Shown one piece after another: positions 8,299-17,600 of a stretch of 64,000 nt of DNA; the first letter of the stretch is position 1; every line of letters begins with the position of its first letter. The notes below the pieces were generated by a model, which saw only the letters and a list, made by a program, of their open reading frames with translations, was not told where the DNA came from and ran no database searches. The stretch covers positions 83,349-147,348 of the forward strand of contig NZ_VOWY01000011.1 of NCBI RefSeq assembly GCF_008014645.1, written 5' to 3'. Source of the DNA: Collinsella sp. BA40. GTDB taxonomy: Bacteria; Actinomycetota; Coriobacteriia; Coriobacteriales; Coriobacteriaceae. A program made the translations under genes and the position numbers.

Positions 8299-9953
8299 AG
8301 GAGCTCGCCGAGGTCCTGAAGGACTGGGAGGCCGTGATCGGCCTCGAGATCCATACCGAGCTCACCACGCTCGATACGAAGATGTTCTGCGGCTGCACGC
8401 TCAGCCATGACGACGAGCCCAATGCGCACGTGTGCCCGGTGTGCCTGGGCCTGCCCGGCGCGCTGCCCGTGCCCAACGAGCGCGCGATCGAGTATATCGT
8501 CAAGGCGGGCCTGGCAACCAACTGCCAGATTCAAAAGCGCTCGATGTTCTATCGCAAGCACTACTTCTATCCCGATATGGCCAAGAACTTCCAGACAACG
8601 CAGGGGCCCGTGGCGTTCTGCATGCACGGCAGGTTGGACCTGGACGTGCGCGGCCGCGGCGCCGCCGAGCGCCCGGAGTGCGCGTTCGGCGAGGGCGAGG
8701 CGAGCAGCCTCGCCAGTGCGAGCGCCAACGCCGTGGGCCTGTCGGCGAGCATGGGCGAGCAGATGCCCGAGGGCGCGTCGTGCGGAGGTGCGGGCGAGCT
8801 GGGGCTGCCCGAGCGCTTCGACGACGGCAGCTACCGCGTGCCCATCCGCATTCTGCGTATCCACATGGAGGAAGATGCGGCCAAGCTCAACCACCTGGGT
8901 GGCGAGGAGGGCCGTATCACGGCGGCTGCCGAGAGCCTGGTCGATTACAACCGCTGCGGCACCCCTTTGATCGAGCTGGTGACCGAGCCCGACCTGCGTA
9001 CGCCCGAAGAGGCTCGCCTGTTCATGGAGAAGCTGCGCCGCATCTTCCTGACGCTGGGCATCTCCGATTGCTCGATGGAGAAGGGCTCCATGCGCTGCGA
9101 CGGCAACGTGAGCCTGCGCCGCCGCGGCGAGACGGCCCTGGGTACCAAGACCGAGCTCAAGAACCTCAACAGCTTCAAGGCGTTGCACGACGGCTTGGCG
9201 TACGAGATCTGTCGCCAGGCCGAGGTGCTCGAGGAGGGGGGCGTCATCTACCAGGAGACTCGCCACTGGGAGCCGAGCCGCAAGCGCACCGTGGTGATGC
9301 GCGTGAAGGAGACGGCCGACGACTACCGCTTGTTCCCCGACCCCGATCTGGCTCCGTTCGACTTGTCGGATGAGTTCATCGATCGCTGCGCATCGGAGCT
9401 GCCCGAGCTGCCCGATGCGAAGCGCGACCGCTTCGAGGGCGCATTCGGCATCAAGCGCGCGGACGCCGAGCAGATCGCCGGCGACCCGGCGACCGCGGCG
9501 TTCTTCGAGCAGGCGGCCGACGGTCTTGCCGGAAAGGCGGCGCAGGTGGTGGCCAACCTCATCGTGAACGAGCTGGCAGGCTATCTCAAGGCCGCGGGGG
9601 CGTCGTTGGAAGAGAGCGGCATCGCGCCGACGCAGGTTGCCTCCCTGGCCCGCCTGCTCGCCGAGGACGCGATCTCGAGCAACCAGGCGCACGAGGTCTT
9701 CGAAGCCATGGCGGAGAGCGGCGACGACCCCGAGAAGATCGTGGACGAGCGCGGCATGCGCCAGGTGAGCGATGCGGGCGCGTTGCAGCCCATCGTGGAC
9801 GAGGTGCTTGCGCGATGCGCCGACCAGGCCCAGCAGTATCGCGACGGCAACCAGAAGGTCATCGGCTTTTTGGTGGGGCAGTGCATGAAGGCGAGCCGTG
9901 GTAGCGGCAACCCCAAGCTCTTCAACGAGTTGCTGCGCGCGAGCCTGTCGTAG
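8295..9953 (+). CDS. gatB: Aspartyl/glutamyl-tRNA amidotransferase subunit B, with an internal insertion
   Basis: The 552-residue GatB activates the misacylated aminoacyl-tRNA and amidates it. The N-terminal EAVIGLEIHTEL and the zinc cysteines CGC and CPVC are present, as are IHMEEDAAKLNH, the segment LVDYNRCGTPLIELV and the C-terminal YqeY-like tRNA-binding domain. Most GatB proteins are about 475-500 residues; the excess here is a block of about 57 residues (119-175), rich in Ala, Ser, Gly and Glu, between the LDLDV strand and the VPIRILRIHMEED strand. The reading frame is intact on both sides, so this is an in-frame insertion rather than a frameshift. It ends the gatCAB operon; no clear terminator precedes the tmRNA gene. 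Confidence 0.95.
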   Translation: MKELAEVLKDWEAVIGLEIHTELTTLDTKMFCGCTLSHDDEPNAHVCPVCLGLPGALPVPNERAIEYIVKAGLATNCQIQKRSMFYRKHYFYPDMAKNFQTTQGPVAFCMHGRLDLDVRGRGAAERPECAFGEGEASSLASASANAVGLSASMGEQMPEGASCGGAGELGLPERFDDGSYRVPIRILRIHMEEDAAKLNHLGGEEGRITAAAESLVDYNRCGTPLIELVTEPDLRTPEEARLFMEKLRRIFLTLGISDCSMEKGSMRCDGNVSLRRRGETALGTKTELKNLNSFKALHDGLAYEICRQAEVLEEGGVIYQETRHWEPSRKRTVVMRVKETADDYRLFPDPDLAPFDLSDEFIDRCASELPELPDAKRDRFEGAFGIKRADAEQIAGDPATAAFFEQAADGLAGKAAQVVANLIVNELAGYLKAAGASLEESGIAPTQVASLARLLAEDAISSNQAHEVFEAMAESGDDPEKIVDERGMRQVSDAGALQPIVDEVLARCADQAQQYRDGNQKVIGFLVGQCMKASRGSGNPKLFNELLRASLS

Positions 9954-10159
9954 GCCGGGGCGCGGTGGCGCCGGGCTGTTACGATGGGAGTCGCCATCAC
10001 GTCTGCACGTTCGCGGCGCGCGGTCGGCTCCGTGGTTTAGCAACGACGTAAACGTGGTAGAATACGTAACCCAGCCATCGCGTTGCCGCGAGGGCGGTGT
10101 ACTTTGACAGGTCGATGCATGCGCGGCGCATGGCCGCGGTGCCCAGACCTCTCGCACGA

Positions 10160-10525
10160 GGGGGCGACTGGTTTCGACACGATAGCTCTGAGAGAGGAAG
10201 CAAGCCGTGGTCTCCTCGCCCACGTTAAACTGGGGTACCGTCAAAATGAATTGACAACAATAATTTCTCTGGGCAGTATGCCCTCGCTGCTTAATTAATT
10301 AGCGGCGCGTCAAACCGGGGATTTCCCCGACTCCGGGGCGACGTCATGTTAGGGGAATGCTCCCGTGCACGTAGCCGGTATGGCACGGGATAAGATCGAA
10401 CCAGCTAGGAACCTGCGAGCGCGTTGCCGCGCGCAACGGTTCCGAATCTAAATCGGCGACTGAGCTTGGAGATGCCGATCAGGGAGCTTTCGTGGACCGG
10501 AGTTCGATTCTCCGCGCCTCCACCA
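10160..10525 (+). ncRNA. ssrA: Transfer-messenger RNA (tmRNA)
   Basis: The 5' end GGGGGCGACTGGTTTCGACA and the 3' end TTCGATTCTCCGCGCCTCC followed by ACCA are the hallmark tRNA-like halves; GGGGGCG (10160-10166) pairs with CGCCTCC (10515-10521), and the CCA is encoded. The tag frame at 10253-10294 reads DNNNFSGQYALAA before TAA TTAA, ending in the usual ALAA degron. A TGA two codons upstream of the GAC limits the resume codon to ATT or, more likely, GAC. tmRNA rescues ribosomes stalled on broken mRNAs. A possible -10 box, TAGAAT, lies at 10058-10063, implying a precursor of nearly 100 bases at the 5' side. Confidence 0.97.
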
Positions 10526-10533
10526 ACCGTTAC

Positions 10534-10566
10534 AGCAGGTAGATGTATGCGTCTACCTGCTTTTTT
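10534..10566 (+). terminator. Terminator of tmRNA
   Basis: AGCAGGTAGA (10534-10543) pairs with TCTACCTGCT (10552-10561), followed by six Ts. Confidence 0.92.
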
Positions 10567-10790
10567 CTTGTGTATGGATCTTGCTGGGAGCGATGCCGGG
10601 GCGGGGCTCGGGGGCCGTGTGCGACGCTCGCGCCCCGCCTTCGAGCCCGCTGCACGGCCGGCAAGTCTCGCCGCGGGCTCGGGCTTGCTCGGATACGGCG
10701 TCCTGATTGTCTGGAGGGTGTTTGCGCGGCGCGTGTTTGTGGTAGAAGAACAGTTGTCGCTCATGTGCCTCGCCGAGAAAGGACATCGTC

Positions 10791-11666
10791 ATGGATGCTC
10801 AGCAAAAAGCCGCCAACGCGGGAAAGGTCGCCCTGGTGCTCGAGGGTGGTAGCTTCCGCTGCGAGTTCACGGCGGGCGTCCTCGACGTGCTGCTTGAGCA
10901 CGGCGTCGATTTTGCCGCGTGCTATGGCGTATCGGCTGGTGCGCTGAGCGGTATGAATTACAAGTCGCGCCAGATCGGCCGCGTGAACCGCGTCAACCTG
11001 GCGTACTGCAACGACGGCAACTATATTGGCGCGAAGTCGCTCGCAACGAGCGGCAGCATCGTTGGTTACGATTTCCTGCTCAACGATATCCAGGATCGAA
11101 TCGATCCCTTCGATAACGAGACATTCGAGGCAAACCCCATGAAGCTGTTTGCCGTAGCCACCGACGTGGTGTTCGGTACGGCCGCCTACCTTCCGGTTGC
11201 CAACGCCGTGCTCGATGTCGACGTCTTGCGTGCCACCACCTCGCTTCCCTTGGTGACGCAGCCGGTCGAGATCGACGGCGACCTGTACCAGGATGGTGGC
11301 GTGGCGGACTCCGTGCCCATCGAGCACGCGCTCGAGGAGGCGGGCTTCGACCGCGCGGTCGTGGTGCTTACCCAGGATCGTTCGTATGTGAAGGGCCCCT
11401 ATGACCTCATGGGTCCCGCCCGCGCCCGCTACAGCGCCTATCCGTATTTCCTGGAGGCGCTTGAGAACCGTCATGAGCGCTACAACGAGCAGCGCGAGCA
11501 TATCTGGGAGTACGAGCGCCAGGGCCGCGCGCTCGTGGTTGCCCCTCCGACGCCGGTGGAGATCGGGCATATCGAGCATGATCCAACCAAGTTGCTGGGC
11601 CTGTATATCCAGGGCCGCCAGGAGGGTAAGCGCCTACTAGGGGCGATCTGCGATTTCTGCGCATAG
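10791..11666 (+). CDS. Patatin-like phospholipase family protein
   Basis: The 291-residue protein has the patatin fold markers: the nucleophile elbow YGVSAGALSG and the catalytic aspartate in YQDGGVADSVPIEHA, forming the Ser-Asp dyad. The oxyanion loop reads LEGGSFRCEFTAGVLD, where most relatives have GGGxRG, so it is a variant of the YjjU-like branch. No signal peptide or membrane segment is seen, so a cytoplasmic lipid acyl hydrolase is expected; the natural lipid is unknown. The ATG follows GAGAAAGGA. It stands alone between tmRNA and the rplM promoter. Confidence 0.9.
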   Translation: MDAQQKAANAGKVALVLEGGSFRCEFTAGVLDVLLEHGVDFAACYGVSAGALSGMNYKSRQIGRVNRVNLAYCNDGNYIGAKSLATSGSIVGYDFLLNDIQDRIDPFDNETFEANPMKLFAVATDVVFGTAAYLPVANAVLDVDVLRATTSLPLVTQPVEIDGDLYQDGGVADSVPIEHALEEAGFDRAVVVLTQDRSYVKGPYDLMGPARARYSAYPYFLEALENRHERYNEQREHIWEYERQGRALVVAPPTPVEIGHIEHDPTKLLGLYIQGRQEGKRLLGAICDFCA

Positions 11667-11738
11667 GCGACCGCCGTCATGTGCGCTGACAATCATGTTC
11701 CGTCTGTGCAGAAACTCTGGTAGACAGCCGAAAGCACG

Positions 11739-11766
11739 TTGACTCGCGCCGCCTAAGCGGTATACT
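11739..11766 (+). promoter_or_regulatory. Promoter of rplM-rpsI
   Basis: TTGACT (11739-11744) and TATACT (11761-11766) are separated by 16 bases, about 65 bases before the rplM start. The boxes are close to the sigma-70 consensus. Confidence 0.75.
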
Positions 11767-11832
11767 CAACAGGTTACTTTGCAGAGCCCCGTGAAACTCT
11801 GTTAAGACACGTACTGTACATGGAGGAGTCAA

Positions 11833-12276
11833 GTGATTCAGAAGTCGACTCACTACGCCAAGCAGGGTGAGGTTTCCCGTAACTGGGTCCTCATCGACGC
11901 CGAGGGCGCTATCCTGGGCCGCCTTGCCACCCAGATCGCAGCTATTCTGCGCGGTAAGACCAAGCCCCAGTTCACGCCCAACTCTGACTGCGGTGACTTT
12001 GTGGTAGTCATCAACGCCGATAAGGTCCAGCTTAGCGGCAACAAGGCAGACCACAAGGTTTACTACCGTCACACCGGCTACAATGGCGGCCTCAAGGCCG
12101 AGAGCTTCCGCCAGGCCATGGAGAAGCACCCCGAGCAGGTCATCGAGCGCGCCGTCCGCGGCATGCTCCCCAAGACCACGCTTGGTCGTCAGCAGCTCAA
12201 GAAGCTCAAGGTCTACGCTGGTGCAGAGCATCCGCACGCTGCCCAGAACCCCGTTAAGATTGACCTGGAGGCTTAA
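11833..12276 (+). CDS. rplM: 50S ribosomal protein L13
   Basis: The 147-residue product contains the L13 features [20 protein letters not shown], the signature [12 protein letters not shown] and the C-terminal [21 protein letters not shown], and is of normal length. L13 is an early assembly protein of the large subunit. The start is GTG at 11833, preceded by TGGAGGAG. It is followed two bases later by rpsI, the usual rplM-rpsI pair. Confidence 0.98.
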   Translation: MIQKSTHYAKQGEVSRNWVLIDAEGAILGRLATQIAAILRGKTKPQFTPNSDCGDFVVVINADKVQLSGNKADHKVYYRHTGYNGGLKAESFRQAMEKHPEQVIERAVRGMLPKTTLGRQQLKKLKVYAGAEHPHAAQNPVKIDLEA

Positions 12277-12278
12277 AG

Positions 12279-12674
12279 ATGGCTGAGAACACCGTTGTTT
12301 ACTACGGCACCGGCCGTCGCAAGAACGCCGTTGCTCGTGTCCGTATCGTCCCCGGCACCGGCAAGGTGACCATCAACAAGCGTGACGCTGCCGAGTACTT
12401 CGGCCGTCAGCAGCTGCTCGATGGCGCCCTGGCCCCCTTCAAGGTTACCGACACCCTCGGTTCCTTCGACGTCATCGCCCTGTGCGATGGTGGCGGCATC
12501 TCCGGTCAGGCTGGCGCCCTGCGCCTCGGCATCGCTCGTGCTCTGCTGAACGCTGGCGACTACCGTGCCGACCTCAAGCGCGCTGGTTTCCTTACGCGCG
12601 ATGCTCGCGTCGTCGAGCGCAAGAAGTTCGGTCTCAAGAAGGCCCGCCGCGCTCCGCAGTTCTCCAAGCGCTAA
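12279..12674 (+). CDS. rpsI: 30S ribosomal protein S9
   Basis: The 131-residue protein shows [19 protein letters not shown] at the start and ends [11 protein letters not shown], the basic tail that reaches the ribosomal P site in S9 and conventionally ends [23 protein letters not shown] is the family core. It is co-transcribed with rplM and followed by a strong terminator. Confidence 0.98.
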   Translation: MAENTVVYYGTGRRKNAVARVRIVPGTGKVTINKRDAAEYFGRQQLLDGALAPFKVTDTLGSFDVIALCDGGGISGQAGALRLGIARALLNAGDYRADLKRAGFLTRDARVVERKKFGLKKARRAPQFSKR

Positions 12675-12701
12675 TTTCTTCTCCAAGAAATACACGCTTC
12701 G

Positions 12702-12736
12702 ACGGGATCCACCCATTACGGTGGGTCCCGTTTTTT
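12702..12736 (+). terminator. Terminator of rplM-rpsI
   Basis: CGGGATCCACC pairs with GGTGGGTCCCG (12720-12730), followed by TTTTTT. Confidence 0.9.
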
Positions 12737-12769
12737 CATTGCATGGCATATTAAGAACATTGCAGTATA

Positions 12770-12786
12770 TAGGTATAGGCTACCTA
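12770..12786. promoter_or_regulatory. TAGGTA-N5-TACCTA inverted repeat before the EIIA/nagB genes
   Basis: A perfect 6-base inverted repeat with a 5-base spacer lies in the AT-rich region 70 bases before the EIIA start. GntR/HutC regulators of amino-sugar genes bind operators of similar size and symmetry, so an operator for GlcNAc-type control is plausible but not shown. Confidence 0.35.
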
Positions 12787-12856
12787 ACACAGATGTTTTG
12801 GGTTACGATAATGACGTCTGCCAAAACGGTCTCTGCACGGGTGATCGAGGGAAATA

Positions 12857-13354
12857 ATGTTCAGTAGGCTTCTACAGTCGTTTGGTTTGGGTGTTCGCGA
12901 GCGCGTGCTGTGCGCTCCGCTTGCGGGCAACGTGAAACCGCTCTCCGAGGTCCAGGATCAAACGTTCGCGCTTGGTTTGCTGGGCGAGGGCGTTGCGATC
13001 GAGCCCACGGGAAACCGTGTGGTTGCGCCTGCCGACGCAAAGGTCGAAGCCATATTTCCAACCGGTCACGCTGCCGCCCTTCGTACTGACGACGGCTTCG
13101 ATGTCCTCATTCACGTGGGTCTCGAGACGTACAATCTGGAAGGGCGCCACTTTTCCGTGAAAGCGGAGCCGGGAGATAGCGTTGCCAAGGGTGATGTGCT
13201 GATCGAGTTTGATCGCGAGGCCATCGCCGCCGAAGGATACGACATCACGGTGTTGGTTCTCATCCGCAACGCTGCCGAGTTTGCAAGCCTCAAGGGCAGC
13301 GTGGGTACCCATGTTGCCGAGCTTGACAAGTTGATTGCCGTCAAAAGTCGGTAA
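12857..13354 (+). CDS. PTS glucose-family EIIA component (second copy)
   Basis: The 165-residue protein is a stand-alone Crr-type EIIA: VLCAPLAGNVKPLSEVQDQT, then the active-site H86 in VLIHVGLETYNLEGRHF and a partner strand GEGVAIEP. It accepts phosphate from HPr and passes it to an EIIB that is not encoded nearby. It lies 27 bases upstream of nagB, so its natural partner is probably an N-acetylglucosamine or related EIICB elsewhere in the genome. GAGGGAAA precedes the ATG. It is distinct from the EIIA of the beta-glucoside operon in both length and N-terminus. Confidence 0.93.
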   Translation: MFSRLLQSFGLGVRERVLCAPLAGNVKPLSEVQDQTFALGLLGEGVAIEPTGNRVVAPADAKVEAIFPTGHAAALRTDDGFDVLIHVGLETYNLEGRHFSVKAEPGDSVAKGDVLIEFDREAIAAEGYDITVLVLIRNAAEFASLKGSVGTHVAELDKLIAVKSR

Positions 13355-13381
13355 TCCGCGATCCTAGGGAAAGGGGTCACT

Positions 13382-14113
13382 ATGATCAGGATCGTTCGTG
13401 CTCGTGACTACGAGGATATGAGCCGTAAGGCTGCCAATATCATTTCCGCTCAGGTGGTGCTGAAGCCCAATTGCGTCCTTGGCCTCGCTACGGGCTCTAC
13501 TCCCATCGGTACCTATGAGCTTCTCGTCGAGGGCTACAAGAAGGGCGACCTCGACTTCTCCCAGGTTTCCAGCTACAACCTGGATGAGTATCGCGGTCTC
13601 ACCCACGATGATCCCCAGAGCTATCATTATTTCATGAATGAGAACCTCTTCAAGCATGTGAACATCGACGTTGCCAACACCCACGTGCCCGACGGTGCCA
13701 ACCCGGATGCCGCCGCCGCATGCTCCGAGTACGATGAGATGGTCGCTTCCGCCGGCTATCCCGACCTCCAGCTGCTGGGCATCGGCAATAACGGCCACAT
13801 CGGCTTCAATGAGCCGGCCGAGGCGTTCTCGAAGGGTACCCACTGCATCGATCTTACCGAGAGCACCATCGAGGCCAACAGCCGTCTGTTCGACAACATC
13901 GAGGACGTGCCGCGCCAGGCGTACACGATGGGTGTTCAGACCATCATGAGCGCCCGTAGCATTCTGGTTGTCGCCAACGGCGAGAAGAAGGCCCAGGCCG
14001 TGTACGACATGTGCTTTGGTCCGATCTCCCCGGCTTGCCCCGCTTCCATTCTTCAGCTGCATGGCAACGTCACCCTGGTTGCCGACGAGGCCGCCCTCGC
14101 GCTCTGCAAGTAA
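13382..14113 (+). CDS. nagB: Glucosamine-6-phosphate deaminase
   Basis: The 243-residue enzyme converts glucosamine 6-phosphate to fructose 6-phosphate and ammonia, the entry of amino sugars into glycolysis. The phosphate-binding LGLATGSTPIGTYELL, the catalytic aspartate region YNLDEYRGL and the LLGIGNNGHIGFNEP motif (active-site Asp/Asn-His region) are all present. AAAGGGG precedes the ATG. The neighbouring EIIA suggests uptake by a PTS; nagA is not in the window. A terminator follows. Confidence 0.96.
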   Translation: MIRIVRARDYEDMSRKAANIISAQVVLKPNCVLGLATGSTPIGTYELLVEGYKKGDLDFSQVSSYNLDEYRGLTHDDPQSYHYFMNENLFKHVNIDVANTHVPDGANPDAAAACSEYDEMVASAGYPDLQLLGIGNNGHIGFNEPAEAFSKGTHCIDLTESTIEANSRLFDNIEDVPRQAYTMGVQTIMSARSILVVANGEKKAQAVYDMCFGPISPACPASILQLHGNVTLVADEAALALCK

Positions 14114-14165
14114 GCGCGCGCTGCTGGCGGAAGGCTTAACTGCCATAGGCATCGTTCCATGTTGT

Positions 14166-14205
14166 CGAAGCCGCTCGGTCATGTACGACCGGGCGGCTTC
14201 GCTGT
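14166..14205 (+). terminator. Terminator after nagB
   Basis: GAAGCCGCTCGGTC pairs with GACCGGGCGGCTTC across a 6-base loop, followed by a T-rich stretch (GTGTTTT). Confidence 0.8.
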
Positions 14206-14268
14206 GTTTTGAGCTTCTTTGGACCGAGCGACGATGTATCCACAGCTGGTCCGGGAATTCGATTGTGA

Positions 14269-14297
14269 CTAACAGCTGGCTAACAGTTTTCTAACAA
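14269..14297. repeat. Three direct CTAACA(G/A) repeats at exact 11-bp period
   Basis: CTAACAG at 14269-14275 and 14280-14286 and CTAACAA at 14291-14297 recur every 11 bases on one helix face. OmpR-fold activators (SARP and PhoB/PhoP families) bind heptamers with this spacing. The 490-base gap between nagB and the SARP-like gene otherwise holds the nagB terminator, this array, AT-rich DNA and the hairpin at 14518-14565. Confidence 0.45.
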
Positions 14298-14517
14298 CCG
14301 GTGGATCTCCGCGCATCGCCCTCTCATTATCACAATTACCATGAAGATGGTAATAAATTATGCCAAGGGTCCCTATAGTTCTGCGAGGGGTTCTCGTTAC
14401 ACTCTCAACTGAATACCTGCTACCATAGGAAACGGGATAATGCATGCAAATGTGCATAAACCTGTTCTGTATGGATCAACTGTGACCCTACAGACAGGTA
14501 TTGGTTCTCTTACCGGC

Positions 14518-14565
14518 AAAGCGAATGAGAGAAGATCCCTGACCCTTGATCACCTCATTCGCTTT
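14518..14565. repeat. Perfect 12-bp inverted repeat in the leader of the SARP-like gene
   Basis: AAAGCGAATGAG (14518-14529) and CTCATTCGCTTT (14554-14565) are exact complements with a 24-base loop, ending 38 bases before the start codon. There is no T-run after it, so it is not a standard terminator. It could be a leader hairpin or an operator. Confidence 0.5.
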
Positions 14566-14603
14566 ACCGTGTAAGCGTGCACGCGAGGTGATTGGGGGAA
14601 GGA

Positions 14604-17600
14604 ATGGACGAGATGACCAATGCACGTGCGATGGCGCGATCCGTGGGGAGCCAAGTAGGTGATTGCAGTCCGGTCGACCGTGGGGACCACTTGGTGGTTC
14701 GAGGTGAACAGGTTCGAGCGCTGCTTGCGGCGATGGATGGCGCGGGAATCGTATTTTTAAGCGCGCCGAAGGGATTTGGCAAGACATCCATGTTGATGCA
14801 GTGCGCCGGCACGCTGCGCGAGATGCCCTCGACGGGCGACGTGGTGCTTCGGGATGCATCGAGCTGCGACGCTCCGGGATTCGTCGGGCTGCTTGATGAT
14901 CTTTCGAATTCGCTTTCGCCCCTTCCCACGCCGTATGTGCTGCTGGATGGTTTGCCGCTTTTAAATAAAGAACAAGTACAGGTAGTTGCGGCACGCCTGA
15001 GGGCCATGAGGGACGAGGGAATGAAAATCGCCATCGCGTGCACGCCGGCGAGTGCGAATCTGATTCGTGCGGTTTCGGACTCGACGAAGTACGGTGCTCC
15101 GTTTTTGCTGGTGCAGCCGCGTGAATACGCTGCATGGTCCAAGCTGTATGCCATCTCGCCCTCGGTGGATATCTATGCGCTGACACGCGGTATCCCGTGC
15201 TTGGTTGCCGAGGCGCATGGTGTGGGAGCGTCGGGGGAGCGCGGGCAGCTTGAACGGGCCGTGGCGACCTTGTACCAGGATGTTTTGCAGGATCTGGGGG
15301 AGCGTAAAGACCCTCTCGCGGTTTTGCTCGCATTCATGGTGATGATGGGCAGCGGAACGATTGCCGACTTCGAGAGAAACGGCATGGGGGTTCATACGGA
15401 GCTGCTCGTGCGCCTGCAGCGCGAGTATCCGATCGTGATATACGATGCGGAGCAGCGCGCGTTTCGCTGTTTGGGAAGCGATTCCGGTGTGCTTTCGCTG
15501 CTGCGTCGATCAATCGTGGAAACTCGTCGCCAATTCGCGATGAAGACGGTCAGAATGCTGATGCGTGCTCGGCGCGTGGATGCTGCCGTAGCCCTTCTGG
15601 AAGAGCTTTGCGATACCGCGGAATGCCTGCAAGCCATCTCGCAATTCCCCGTTTTGTTTGCGCTGCATGGCCATGTTAAGTTCATTCGGTCGGTGCTTGC
15701 CCATATGGACGGAGAGCAATTGGCGACCATGGATGTTTCCGTTGCGTTGGCTGGATGGATGGCCGGGCTCTTTACCGGGGAGTATAAGCTCGCTCGTGCG
15801 ATGGCTACCGAGTTGCGTCATCGCGCGCATGAGATTGCCTCGTGCGTAAGCTATGAGGACTGGGTGATCGCGGTCGCCGTATCGGGACTGTGGAGCGATT
15901 GCAGGGCTGTGAACTTGCCCGCCATTATGGATTCGTATAAGGAGACGGGCTCGGTACGCGAAGCGGAGATCTTGAAGCGCCATGTGTCGAGGCTGGATGG
16001 CGTGCTGAGCGAATCGGCATCCAAGATGGCGATGCCGTATAGCGCGCCCGAGGAGGGCGAGGACGACGTTATCGTAACGAATATCCTCGAATACCTCGAT
16101 GGTGTCTATATCGGGGCGCTTGTAGACGGTTGCGAATGGGACACGTCGGTCGACGAAAGGCTGACGAACCTGGTAAGACTGCTGAATGCGCACGATATGG
16201 GTGCGATCGCCGCTCGCGCCCGCGTGGTCGCATCGGTGCATCGACTCATGCATGCACGTCCGCTGATCGATGAACGAGCGTTTTCCGATGCGTCTCGCGT
16301 GGCGGTTCGCGAGTCGAATTTGGATGAGCAGCTTTTGATGTTGTTGCTCGAGGGCTGGCAATTCTTGATGTTGGGGCAGTTCCTGAATGCGCGCTTCCGT
16401 GCCCAGCAGGTGCAGAAGCTATCGGATGGTAGCAGGACGTTTCTGGTTGGTTGGGCGCAGATTCTCGAGCGCGTGGCAAAACTGCGTACGGACGCACGGC
16501 TGACGGTGCGCGAGGAGGCCGAGCAGTGCGATCTGTCAACGACCGCCCGTACGCCGGCGGAGGCATGGGTGACTGCGATGCAGCTTTCGGTGGCGCGCTT
16601 CGATGCCGATTTGTCGGCATGGTTCTCGGTGAACCGTGCGCAGCTGCTCGATCCGGCGTTTCGCATGCGCATACGCGTTGCCCTGTATGCGCTGGGAGGC
16701 CGCGCCGAATCCGTGCAGCGATTGATTCCACGCGATATGGCCAATTCGTACATGCTCGAGGACGGGCTTACGAAGGGGTCGTCGGGGCATACGGACTCCG
16801 TCGCGCTGCGTGAATGCATGGAGGATGCGGACATGGTGAACGTGAGCCTGTTTGGAGGCTTCAGCGTATCCCAGGGTGGCCGTATCTTGACGAACGAGGT
16901 GTGGAAGCGTCGCAAGGCGGCGATCCTGACGGCGCGCTTGGCGCTGGGAATTCCTAGCTTCGTAAGCAAGACGGTGCTGACGAACGAGCTATGGCCGGAG
17001 ATGGAGCCGAGAAAAGCGCGGCAGAACCTGTATGTGAATCTGACGGCGGTGCGCCGGGCATTCGGCCAGCGCGACCAGGGGCCGCAGTATATCGTGACGC
17101 AGGCGGACGGCATAGCGTTGAATGGGGAGTATTCGGATACCGATATACGTGATTTCAATACGCTGGCGCGCGAGATATTGGTTCAGCGGGCGGGCGTCTC
17201 CATGCGTCAGGTGGTGGATGCCGCGCTAAAGCTGGAAGAGGTGTATAAGGGACCGCTCTACGTGCCCGATTGCGGCGATACGCGCTTCTTCGTCCGTATG
17301 AGGAAGATGTATCAGGCTAAGTTCATCGACTGCATGATGCGGGGAGTCGATGCGGCGATCGAGGAGGGCGATCTCTTGTCGGCATCCTGGCTGTCGAATG
17401 CAGCGATACGGCAGGAGCCGACAAGAGAAGACGTGGTGCGCCGGGCGATGCGCGTGATGGATCTTGAAGGCCGACGTCGCGAGCTCGTGGAGCTGTATCA
17501 AAGCCATCTCCATTATGTGCGTACGGAGCTGCATGGTCAGCCCGAGCGCGAGACCCGCGAGCTCTATGAGCGCATCATCAAGGAAAACGAGGATAGGGTC

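Noticed and set aside
10104..10132. Consensus TTGACA before tmRNA as a promoter
   Set aside because: No AT-rich -10 at a suitable distance; TAGAAT at 10058-10063 is the better candidate.
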